NCBI GenBank assembly: GCA_016868475.1
Contig: VGGU01000013.1
Coordinates: 1-46,548 of the forward strand
Direction: 5' to 3'
Length of the DNA: 46,548 bases
Source of the DNA: Bacteroidota bacterium
GTDB taxonomy: Bacteria; Bacteroidota; Bacteroidia; Chitinophagales; Chitinophagaceae
In this document: one piece after another, positions 25,818-33,198 of the stretch
Position numbering within the stretch: position 1 is the stretch's first letter
How the letters are laid out: each line of letters begins with the position of its first letter
The notes under the pieces: generated by a model
Told to the model about the DNA's origin: nothing
What the model saw: the letters and a program-made list of their open reading frames with translations, nothing else
Database searches by the model: none
Made by a program: the position numbers and the translations under genes

Positions 25818-28514
25818 TTATCTGATCCTATCTGCATTGGCAATAGTCTGCCGCACCATTGCTGTGAATACTTCATCTTTGATTAAATCTTCCAGATTTA
25901 TATGAAGTCTATACTGCCAGTAATGCTTTGGGTTAGCAGGATTATTAATTCGCTCTCCTCGAGGATCTTTGCTTCTGACCGCTTCGCTCATACCAAGCAA
26001 ATCCTGTAACTGAAAAATACTCCACATGGCGGGAGATCTTAGGTGTTGCACCACAATTGCCCTATTGATCCAGGCCTCACAAAATTGCGGAGCTTCCCCC
26101 CATTGTTCCATTATTTGATTGTAAAACTGCTGAGTACGTTCCCGATCTTCTTCCCACCAACCTCTAATGGTGCTCATATCATGAGTAGATGGAGTTACTA
26201 CAGATAAATATGGAGCTTGAGATAGATTGAAATAGGATTGCGATGGATCTTTAGGCATTCGTTGAATTTCCAAACTTAATATTCCCGTCTGACTCATAAC
26301 ATCGGGAACGCAATGTGGAACCATCCCTAAATCTTCACCACAGATCAGCATGTTGGTCGCTTCTTTTAAAAAGGGAAGTTTTTGCATCGCTTCCTGATAC
26401 CAAAAATGATCTTGCCTTCGGTAAAAATAATCATGATACAATGAAAGTAGTTTGACCTTTACTTCAGTTGTCAATTGTCGATATGACCAAGTTTGATCAA
26501 TTCCAATTCGGAAGTGAAATCGATTTCCATCAGCATGCGGTTCTTCAAAAAGTAAAACATTGGCATGGAGGGCTAACAATCCTGATTTCAATTGCTCTGT
26601 TGCAGGATTTTTCTGAATCGCATCAAAGTACTGCTCAACTTTTACTTGCGAATCAAAACGGGGAGAAAAACGCCAATTCCCCTGGTGATCATTTTCTAAA
26701 AACTGTTCTTTTATTAGTGCTTGCTGTTGACTAAACAGCTCTGACAACACCGTTTCATTGATATATGGTTTACAAAAGCGCGTCAGATCAATAACTATTC
26801 CTTGTTGTTGGAATTCTTCACGCGTAATAGGAAGGCAAGGGACAAATCTGCCTAATACTCCTTGAACAGCACTAGTTGGAATACTCCAAATCCTAAAGAA
26901 CCCTAAAATATGATCAATACGAAAGGTGTCAAAGTAATGGCTCATTTGTTCAAAGCGCTGCTTCCACCAAGCAAAGCCATCTTGCTGCATTTTTTTCCAG
27001 TTGTATGTTGGAAATCCCCAGTTTTGACCAATGGCGGTGAAATCGTCTGGAGGAGCGCCTGCTTGCCAGTCCATATTGTATAAACTGGGATCTACCCACG
27101 CATCAACACCAGACCTATAAATACCAATAGGAATGTCTCCTTTTAGCACTAAGCCTTTTTTATGCGTGTAAGCAACGGCTTCTTTAAGTTGCAAGTCCAA
27201 GTGGAATTGGACATAGGTATAAAAGTTAACCTTTTTTCGGGTGGCATTGCTTTTAAATAGTTGTTCTATTTCATCTGCATCATACGTTGAAGCATTAGGC
27301 CAGTTTACAAATTGCGTTGTTCCAAATTGATCTCGGTAATAACAAAAAGCTGCATACGGTTTTAGCCAATGTTTGTTTTGCTGAAAAAAAGTAAGAAAAT
27401 CCGGATCCTCTAAAACAACTGACCCCTGCACTTCATAAAGCTTTCGTAGTGTTTCTAACTTTACTCTAATTACAGTTTCGTAATCAATTGCTTTTTTATT
27501 ATTTAGTTGCTCCTGTACTTTGCGAAGGGGTCTTAAGAGAATTGCCTGTTTAGTTCCGGCAACCATGGCAAGGTTGATGTAAATGGGGTGTAAGGCAAAA
27601 GCAGAGATGGCAGCATAGGGGTAAGAATCCTGCCAGGTCTGTGTAGCAATTGTATCATTAATAGGCAGCAGCTGAATCAAACGTAAACCTGCAGCTTGAG
27701 ACCAATCAGCCAGCTTTTTTATATCTGTAAACTCCCCTATCCCAAAACTTTCCTTGGTTCTTAAGCTAAAGACTGGGATAGAAACCCCAGCTCCTCGCCA
27801 GGAATTGTTGGGCAGCTTAATAAACCCATCATGTATGCAAATGCAACTATTGGATTGCCTTAACGAAGCAGGCAGCACTCTATTATCCCCATCTTCGTAT
27901 TGTACAAACTGTTTCTGCTCAACATTCCAAATACCATACTTATAAGAAATAGGAAATGGTTCCTTGCCTAATTCCACTGAAATTTCCCACCAGTTTTTTC
28001 TTTTTTGCAGCAAAAGAGGCTTTTCAGTTGACCACTGGTGAAGTTGTTGGGTATTTCCCAACAAACAAACTTGTTGATCAGGCTGCAACAAGGGAGCTTT
28101 TACTCGAAAGATATAAGGACCTGTTCCTGCTTTTTTGAAGTTTTTTTTAGGCTTGGCTAATAGAACCTCTTGAAAAGGAGTTGTAAAAAATGCGTTCTCG
28201 AAATCTCCTGCATGGTTCCAAGTGTCCCACAGCACATAGGACTGAAAGGATGAGGTTAGTCCAATTACTCGGTCATTCCCCCACTCTGCACAAATCGAGC
28301 CATCTTGATTTTTCAAAAGATATTTATAGTGCAGCTGAGTGTTTTTTCCACGAAAAGGGACATTTATTTCAAGCTGCCAGGTGTCCTGATCAAGAAAACA
28401 CAAGGGAATGGCTTTCTCTTGTTGTAATTGGCCTAATGCCGGGCTATTCCCCATAATGAGGAGCTGCTGCCCATATTGGGTGCGAAATCGTATATTGAAT
28501 TGCAGTCGGGGCAC
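25818..28514 (-). CDS. malQ: 4-alpha-glucanotransferase, DPE2-like (CBM20-CBM20-GH77)
   Basis: 898 residues. Two starch-binding CBM20 domains (about 1-115 and 132-235) precede a GH77 barrel. Catalytic residues are the nucleophile D534 (FRIDHILGFF), acid/base E727 (ICGEDLGM) and D779 (PSTHDMS). The D534-E727 distance of 193 is about 145 more than in ordinary MalQ, i.e. the large insertion typical of plant DPE2-type enzymes, which take glucose from maltose and place glucosyl units on glycans. No signal peptide, so it is cytosolic. The start is GTG at 28514, because an in-frame TAG lies two codons upstream and CBM20 begins at once. An inverted repeat 20 bp upstream may control it. Confidence 0.93.
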   Translation of the reverse strand: MPRLQFNIRFRTQYGQQLLIMGNSPALGQLQQEKAIPLCFLDQDTWQLEINVPFRGKNTQLHYKYLLKNQDGSICAEWGNDRVIGLTSSFQSYVLWDTWNHAGDFENAFFTTPFQEVLLAKPKKNFKKAGTGPYIFRVKAPLLQPDQQVCLLGNTQQLHQWSTEKPLLLQKRKNWWEISVELGKEPFPISYKYGIWNVEQKQFVQYEDGDNRVLPASLRQSNSCICIHDGFIKLPNNSWRGAGVSIPVFSLRTKESFGIGEFTDIKKLADWSQAAGLRLIQLLPINDTIATQTWQDSYPYAAISAFALHPIYINLAMVAGTKQAILLRPLRKVQEQLNNKKAIDYETVIRVKLETLRKLYEVQGSVVLEDPDFLTFFQQNKHWLKPYAAFCYYRDQFGTTQFVNWPNASTYDADEIEQLFKSNATRKKVNFYTYVQFHLDLQLKEAVAYTHKKGLVLKGDIPIGIYRSGVDAWVDPSLYNMDWQAGAPPDDFTAIGQNWGFPTYNWKKMQQDGFAWWKQRFEQMSHYFDTFRIDHILGFFRIWSIPTSAVQGVLGRFVPCLPITREEFQQQGIVIDLTRFCKPYINETVLSELFSQQQALIKEQFLENDHQGNWRFSPRFDSQVKVEQYFDAIQKNPATEQLKSGLLALHANVLLFEEPHADGNRFHFRIGIDQTWSYRQLTTEVKVKLLSLYHDYFYRRQDHFWYQEAMQKLPFLKEATNMLICGEDLGMVPHCVPDVMSQTGILSLEIQRMPKDPSQSYFNLSQAPYLSVVTPSTHDMSTIRGWWEEDRERTQQFYNQIMEQWGEAPQFCEAWINRAIVVQHLRSPAMWSIFQLQDLLGMSEAVRSKDPRGERINNPANPKHYWQYRLHINLEDLIKDEVFTAMVRQTIANADRIR

Positions 28515-28534
28515 GGTCTAATTGGCAATCAAAC

Positions 28535-28557
28535 TAATGTGTGTACGAAACACATTA
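28535..28557. promoter_or_regulatory. Perfect 8-bp inverted repeat, candidate operator upstream of malQ
   Basis: TAATGTGT, a seven-base spacer, then ACACATTA. It lies 21 bp upstream of the malQ GTG in the divergent malQ/small-membrane-protein gap. The arms resemble TGTG-type sites bound by CRP/FNR or LacI-like factors, but no regulator gene is near. Confidence 0.5.
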
Positions 28558-28628
28558 CGAAAATAATGAAAATCAATAATTCAAGTAGTGTTTTTAAGTT
28601 TTGATTTTAGTAATTCAAGGATAGGCTA

Positions 28629-28636
28629 TATTTTTG
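28629..28636 (+). promoter_or_regulatory. -7 element for the small membrane protein operon
   Basis: TATTTTTG followed by C, an exact TAnnTTTG match 16 bases before the ATG at 28653. It supports the reality of that short gene. Confidence 0.6.
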
Positions 28637-28652
28637 CAAAAAACTAGAAAAA

Positions 28653-28808
28653 ATGGAACAGATTAAAAAGAATAAAGGTCTTTGGTGGTTGGTTTTCTTT
28701 GCTTCTACAGCGGCCCTAATCTTGGCCATTACCTCACATTGGGAGTGGCTAACCCTAATTCTCCCCTTCCAAACTACTGCCTTTGTCAAGGCAATGGACA
28801 TTATCTAG
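28653..28808 (+). CDS. 51-residue single-pass membrane peptide, unknown
   Basis: The start ATG follows an exact promoter element by 16 bases and an A-rich stretch. The product has a basic N terminus (MEQIKKNKG), one long hydrophobic helix (about residues 10-27, LWWLVFFASTAALILAIT), and a Trp-containing second hydrophobic segment (HWEWLTLILPF). The gene ends seven bases before the ATG of the secreted Pmp3-type gene, the usual spacing for an operon. I recognise no family. A small two-helix or hairpin peptide working with the downstream Pmp3-type protein is a reasonable guess (inference). Confidence 0.6.
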   Translation: MEQIKKNKGLWWLVFFASTAALILAITSHWEWLTLILPFQTTAFVKAMDII

Positions 28809-28815
28809 TAGGCCC

Positions 28816-29172
28816 ATGCGTTATTTGTTTCTAGGTTTCCTCTTTTTATCACTTATCAATGGAGCCACTGCCTCCTATCCCGTTCCTTTAATACATCCTG
28901 CGGTAAAGGAAAAACACAGTAATGCAACTATAAGTGCATCAAAATACAGTTTAAAAAAACTTAAGAAAAACATTCAAAAGCTAGCCGAGTTTGATAAAAC
29001 TGAGCTAGCTCTTTTACTAATTCTGGCCGTCCTTCTACCTCCACTGGCCGTTTATCTAAAAGAAGGGGAAATAAATTCCAGATTTTGGATCAGTCTTTTG
29101 CTATCGTTGTTGCTCTGGGTTCCAGGTGTAATTTATTCGATACTGGTTATTTTGTCTCCTAATTTGCAATAA
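28816..29172 (+). CDS. YqaE/Pmp3-family membrane protein with signal peptide and linker
   Basis: 118 residues from the ATG at 28816; a TTG at 28783 would overlap the previous gene and is rejected. A signal peptide or first helix (MRYLFLGFLFLSLINGATA) is followed by a basic linker (SLKKLKKNIQKLAEF) and then the two-helix Pmp3/YqaE domain: LLLILAVLLPPLAVYLKEGE, SRFWISLLLSLLLWVPGVIYSILVIL. The core pattern LPPLxVxLKxG...FWIxLLL...PGxI is diagnostic. Plain Pmp3 proteins are ~55 residues and affect membrane potential and salt tolerance; the N-terminal extension here is extra. Confidence 0.88.
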   Translation: MRYLFLGFLFLSLINGATASYPVPLIHPAVKEKHSNATISASKYSLKKLKKNIQKLAEFDKTELALLLILAVLLPPLAVYLKEGEINSRFWISLLLSLLLWVPGVIYSILVILSPNLQ

Positions 29173-29193
29173 AAAAAGGGCCCTGAGGCCCTT
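29171..29193 (-). terminator. Terminator of rplT
   Basis: Minus strand: AAGGGCC/GGCCCTT seven-pair stem with a four-base loop followed by a T run. It lies about 28 bp after the rplT stop and abuts the stop codon of the convergent Pmp3-type gene. Confidence 0.8.
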
Positions 29194-29220
29194 AGTAAGT
29201 TAACCGATGAGTAAGTGAAT

Positions 29221-29565
29221 TTATTTCACAGAGTTCACTAACCCCTTAAATGTTTCAGGGTTGTTCATAGCAAGATCAGCAAGTACTTTGCGATCCAGGT
29301 CAATTCCTTTTTCCTGTAGTTTTTTTATGAATACAGAATAAGTAAGCCCTTCTTCACGAACAGCAGCGTTAATACGAGCTATCCACAAGGAACGGTATTC
29401 GCGTTTTTTTAACTTACGACCTACAAACATATAGGTCATACCTTTTTCGACAACATTTTTGGCAACTGTTAAAACATTCTTGCGCTTACCATAAAAGCCT
29501 TTGGCTTGTTTTAATATTTTTTTACGTCTTGCTTTTGAAGCGACGGCATTTTTTGAACGTGGCAT
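29221..29565 (-). CDS. rplT: 50S ribosomal protein L20
   Basis: 114 residues, the usual length. It shows [28 protein letters not shown] at the start, followed by [21 protein letters not shown], the conserved 23S rRNA-binding part. It is required early in large-subunit assembly and in some bacteria represses its own operon. It is 34 bp after rpmI and is the last gene of that unit. Confidence 0.98.
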   Translation of the reverse strand: MPRSKNAVASKARRKKILKQAKGFYGKRKNVLTVAKNVVEKGMTYMFVGRKLKKREYRSLWIARINAAVREEGLTYSVFIKKLQEKGIDLDRKVLADLAMNNPETFKGLVNSVK

Positions 29566-29599
29566 AATTCAGAAATTAAGGTTGAAAAAAAGAGTGTGG

Positions 29600-29797
29600 T
29601 TACTTAAGTCTTAGAAGTCTTTTTACAAAATCAACATGTGATTTGGCAACAGTTCCATCTAAACGCATGTTGCGTTTTCTTTTTTTAGACTTTTTAGTAA
29701 GAATGTGTCGTTTAAAACTCTTTTGGTGCATGATCTTTCCAGTACCAGTCACTTTAAAGCGTTTTTTGGCACTAGAATTAGTTTTTACCTTTGGCAT
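29600..29797 (-). CDS. rpmI: 50S ribosomal protein L35
   Basis: 65 residues, highly basic: [42 protein letters not shown]. It has the standard size and sequence of L35. It forms a unit with rplT under its own promoter at 29876-29883, separated from the upstream metalloprotease gene by a terminator. Confidence 0.98.
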   Translation of the reverse strand: MPKVKTNSSAKKRFKVTGTGKIMHQKSFKRHILTKKSKKRKRNMRLDGTVAKSHVDFVKRLLRLK

Positions 29798-29868
29798 AGG
29801 TAATAGTATTAATGTTTAACCCTTGAGGCATTCCCCACAGGAGGACCTTTATCGAACCTCTTCGGTAA
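29798..29868 (-). promoter_or_regulatory. Possible structured 5' leader of rpmI-rplT
   Basis: About 70 bases between the predicted transcription start and the rpmI ATG. It contains several complementary purine/pyrimidine blocks (GAGG, CCTCCT, GGGG, GCCTC, AAGGG) that could form alternative hairpins. L20-responsive leaders control this operon in other bacteria, so autoregulation is plausible, but I recognise no known leader consensus. Confidence 0.3.
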
Positions 29869-29875
29869 TGGGTTG

Positions 29876-29883
29876 CAAAGGTA
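29876..29883 (-). promoter_or_regulatory. -7 element for rpmI-rplT
   Basis: Minus strand reads TACCTTTG followed by C, an exact TAnnTTTG match. It lies just after the terminator of the upstream gene, so rpmI-rplT is a separate transcription unit. Confidence 0.65.
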
Positions 29884-29906
29884 AGCCAAACAAACTTATT
29901 GGCAAT

Positions 29907-29939
29907 AAAAAACCAGGCTCTTTTAATTCAAGCCTGGTT
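29907..29939 (-). terminator. Terminator after the zinc metalloprotease gene
   Basis: Minus strand: AACCAGGCT/AGCCTGGTT nine-pair stem followed by TTTTTTATT. A second small palindrome (TACTCAAA/TTTGAGTA, 29944-29960) lies between the stem and the stop codon. Confidence 0.9.
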
Positions 29940-29963
29940 CTATTACTCAAACTTTGAGTATAA

Positions 29964-32528
29964 TTATTTAGGATCCAAAGCTTTAGTGATTCTATCGCTA
30001 ATATCCCTTAAATGGATTTTACTCATGGTATCCGCATAAGTAGCTGCTGCATTGTTTGCATCGGCTTTTAACTGTTGCAGGTGTGATCTTACCACGGTTC
30101 TCACGTCTGATTTCTCGGCGCTGATTAGACTAGGCGAAGGAGACCCAAAACCGCCCCCAAAAGACATTGTTGAAGTGGCAGGTGGGTTTAAAACATTGAT
30201 TAGGGTGTTAACATAGGATTTTTGCAGATTTCTACGATAAACATCAATTGGTTTTTTGGCTAAAAGCTCCGACCAAATACCTGCTTTTAGATCTCCCATA
30301 TACTCCAATATACTATAGGCATTTTTTCCGTTAGCCGACTCAGCTTCTACCAGCTTAGTAAGTGTGCGGCTACTCATAATTCGATTTAATATATTATCCT
30401 GAACCGAGCCTATCATTGTAAGACCGCTTTGGCCTGTTTTGTCAAAAATTTGTTGATCTAATAACCAGGTAGGTGTGTTGAATAATTGTTTTTGTAAGAA
30501 ACTCAAGGCTTCTTTTTGTTTGGCTTTACTCACTATTTCATATACAGGCCCTGCTTGTTCTTGAGTCTTGGGAGTTTCCATGATTCCGCCAATGTATTTG
30601 GCTACATGTCCATTATAACGCGAAAACTGAGAAATCACTTCCTGGTAGATCATTTTCATTCCTTCGAAATCCTCATTAGCCTCCCGTGTCCAGCTCTGTA
30701 GATTTGGTACAATTCTTTGCAGATTTTTAATCCCATAGGAACTTCCTTTCATGGCATCATCACCCACCTGTTCACTTTGGGAGCGAGGGTCATCGGGATT
30801 TGTTTCTGTACCAAACCAAAGTCTCTTGTCTTTTAATTTTTCAATTGTCCAACTATTTAGTTTTGATTGCTCCTCATCAGGGCTTTGATAGGTTGCGAAT
30901 CGTCGATATCCCCATTCAATGGCCCAATTGTCATAATCTCCAATTCGGGGAAACAGTCCATTAGTGTTGATATTATCCTCAGGCTGTGCTACATAATTAA
31001 ATCGAGCATAATCCATTATGGAAGGTGTGTGTCCATTAGCCTCTACCCAAGCTTTATTTCGCAAGTTTTCAACTGGAACGGTTGAACTGGAGCCGTAGTT
31101 ATGACGCAAACCTAATGTGTGTCCTACTTCATGAGAGGAAACAAATCTTATTAACTGACCCATCAATGAATCAGGAAATTGCAATTGACGGGCTCTGGGG
31201 TCATTGGGGGCGCATTGGATCATATACCAATTGCGCAGCAATTGCATTACGTTATGATACCAGTTGATATGACTTTCCATAATCTCACCGCTGCGAGGAT
31301 CGGCAATACTTGGCCCGCTTGCATTAGGAATATCAGATGATTTGTAAACTACCGCAGAATTTCTGGCATCATCCAAACTCCAGGTACTGTCTTCTGACTT
31401 TGTTGGAGCTCTTTTTCCAATTATCGCATTCTTGAAACCTGCTTTTTCAAAAGCTACCTGCCAATCATTTACACCTTGAATTAAATAAGGGACCCATTTT
31501 TCAGGTGTAGCCGGATCGATGTAAAAAATGATGGGCTTAGCAGGTTCGACCAGTTGACCCTTATTGTATTTTTCAAGATCCTCTGGCTTGGGCTCCAGCC
31601 TCCATCGTTTAACCAATGAGATTTTTTTAACGCCTTGTGGATTTGCATCAAAATCAGTGTATCCCACAGCAAAGAATCCCACACGCGGATCAAAATAGCG
31701 TGCTTGCATAGGAACTTTAGGAAGAATGACTATTGAACTGTTTAGCTCCATAGTCAAATTTCCACCACTACTACCCTGCATCATACCCTCTCCAGGACCT
31801 GAAGGTAAGGCAGGTGCTCTTCCATATGTTTTGATTGCTTTGATTTCTATATTAATAGGAAAAGTTTTAACGGCTACTACGTAAGATTTATCAGCTTGTA
31901 GTGCAGCAATTCGTAAGGAAGATTTTAAAGCCGAGTTAAAATGCAACACATCATTATCGCCACTGATAAAATCTGTAATATCAATGACCACACTAGTGGA
32001 GTCCAAACCAAATGCTTTGATGTCAAATGACTGTGCAATGGGCTGCACATTTGATTTAGCAACAGTGGTGAACATGGGTGAAGTAGAATCCTTGGCATAT
32101 TCCGCATAGGAAATGGTGCGAAGAAAAATCTTGTTTCGAGGTCCTTTTTCAAACCTTACTACATTTTGCCCAATCTGATCTCCCGCATAACCAAAAAAGC
32201 TTCCTCCATTTCTCAGGCCGGCAGGCGCTTGAGAGATTCTGTTTACTACAAGCATGTCACGCTGTAACAGAGAATCTGAAATTTCAAAGTAAAAACGATC
32301 CTCAACTTTATGCACCCAAAATATTCCTTTGCTGGTCTCAGATTTTGAAGTGATTACTTCTTTATAGGGCTTGGGCGAGGTGGAAACTGCAGGAGGTGCA
32401 CCGGTCGTTCGCTTTGTTGTGTCTGGACGTTGTGAATTGCCGGGTGATGGCGCAGGCTGTTGTGCATGAGTAATAGAAAACAATAGTGCACTTGCACAAA
32501 GCAAGAGCTTTGATCTAAGGTTTTGCAT
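29964..32528 (-). CDS. Secreted zinc-dependent metalloprotease (DUF5117/DUF4953 type)
   Basis: 854 residues. A signal peptide (LLLCASALLFSITHA) is followed by a Pro/Thr-rich linker, a large N-terminal region of the DUF5118/DUF5117 type, and a metzincin-like catalytic core with HEVGHTLGLRHN near residue 466 (HExxHxxGxxH zinc site) followed by SIMDYARFNYVAQPED, whose Met may be the Met-turn. It should act in the periplasm or at the cell surface; the substrate is unknown. It starts 12 bp after infC with no promoter between, so it rides in the thrS-infC transcript and splits the classical infC-rpmI linkage. Confidence 0.9.
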   Translation of the reverse strand: MQNLRSKLLLCASALLFSITHAQQPAPSPGNSQRPDTTKRTTGAPPAVSTSPKPYKEVITSKSETSKGIFWVHKVEDRFYFEISDSLLQRDMLVVNRISQAPAGLRNGGSFFGYAGDQIGQNVVRFEKGPRNKIFLRTISYAEYAKDSTSPMFTTVAKSNVQPIAQSFDIKAFGLDSTSVVIDITDFISGDNDVLHFNSALKSSLRIAALQADKSYVVAVKTFPINIEIKAIKTYGRAPALPSGPGEGMMQGSSGGNLTMELNSSIVILPKVPMQARYFDPRVGFFAVGYTDFDANPQGVKKISLVKRWRLEPKPEDLEKYNKGQLVEPAKPIIFYIDPATPEKWVPYLIQGVNDWQVAFEKAGFKNAIIGKRAPTKSEDSTWSLDDARNSAVVYKSSDIPNASGPSIADPRSGEIMESHINWYHNVMQLLRNWYMIQCAPNDPRARQLQFPDSLMGQLIRFVSSHEVGHTLGLRHNYGSSSTVPVENLRNKAWVEANGHTPSIMDYARFNYVAQPEDNINTNGLFPRIGDYDNWAIEWGYRRFATYQSPDEEQSKLNSWTIEKLKDKRLWFGTETNPDDPRSQSEQVGDDAMKGSSYGIKNLQRIVPNLQSWTREANEDFEGMKMIYQEVISQFSRYNGHVAKYIGGIMETPKTQEQAGPVYEIVSKAKQKEALSFLQKQLFNTPTWLLDQQIFDKTGQSGLTMIGSVQDNILNRIMSSRTLTKLVEAESANGKNAYSILEYMGDLKAGIWSELLAKKPIDVYRRNLQKSYVNTLINVLNPPATSTMSFGGGFGSPSPSLISAEKSDVRTVVRSHLQQLKADANNAAATYADTMSKIHLRDISDRITKALDPK

Positions 32529-32540
32529 TTAGTAGTTAAT

Positions 32541-33167
32541 TTATTTTTTCTTTCCTTTAGGAGCAAACATGGCCAACATCCTTCTTCCCTCCATCTTTGG
32601 CATATTTTCAAGTATTCCAATTTCCGCCAACCGCTCAGCAAATTTCAATAAAAGCAATTGTCCTCTGTCTTGAAATTGAATGGAACGACCTTTAAATTGA
32701 ACATACGCCTTTACTTTATTGCCTTCTTTTAAAAATTCAATAGCATGCTTTGCTTTGAAATCAAAGTCGTGCTCGTCTGTGTTAGGGGTAAAGCGAATTT
32801 CTTTTACTTCAGAGGCCTTGCTTTTGGCCTTCATTTCTTTTTCCTTCTTCTTTTTGTCGTAAAGGAATTTGTTGTAATCTATGATCTTGCACACTGGCGG
32901 ATCTACATTGGGAGAGATTTCTACCAGATCAAAACCCTGTTCCTGTGATTGGCGCAGGGCATCTTGAAGTGAATAAATGCCCACTTCAACATTATCCCCT
33001 ACCAGTCTAACTTGTTGTGCTCTTATGAAATGATTGATTCGATGCTCTGCTTCTTTTCTAGGAGGCATTTTACCTCTGAAACGATTTCCTCCAGGTCCTT
33101 GAAATGGTCTTGGACCGCTTCCGGGTGGGCGGTTAAATCCGCCTCCGGGTTTCTGTGGTGCTGTCAT
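32541..33167 (-). CDS. infC: Translation initiation factor IF-3
   Basis: 208 residues. An N-terminal extension of ~38 residues rich in Gly, Pro, Arg and Phe (for example PRPFQGPGGNRFRGK) precedes the conserved IF3-N domain (HRINHFIRAQQVRLVGDN, QEQGFDLVEISPNVDPPVCKIIDYNKFLY) and the IF3-C domain (VKEIRFTPNTDEHDFDFK, FLKEGNKVKAYVQFKGR). The start is an ordinary ATG, so the AUU-based self-control known in enterobacteria is not expected. It follows thrS by 31 bp. Confidence 0.97.
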   Translation of the reverse strand: MTAPQKPGGGFNRPPGSGPRPFQGPGGNRFRGKMPPRKEAEHRINHFIRAQQVRLVGDNVEVGIYSLQDALRQSQEQGFDLVEISPNVDPPVCKIIDYNKFLYDKKKKEKEMKAKSKASEVKEIRFTPNTDEHDFDFKAKHAIEFLKEGNKVKAYVQFKGRSIQFQDRGQLLLLKFAERLAEIGILENMPKMEGRRMLAMFAPKGKKK

Positions 33168-33198
33168 TGATGGGTTTTAGGTGACTAAATTATAATTT

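Noticed and set aside
29944-29960. Small palindrome TACTCAAA/TTTGAGTA next to the metalloprotease stop as a separate operator
   Set aside because: It lies directly before a strong terminator and may be part of the 3' structure; there is no promoter close enough for operator function.
32354-32641. 95-codon frame across the infC/metalloprotease junction
   Set aside because: Its sequence is a frame shift of the end of infC and the start of the protease gene; both real genes have complete domain signatures.
33167-33198. IF-3 self-control through a rare start codon
   Set aside because: infC begins with ATG and not AUU.
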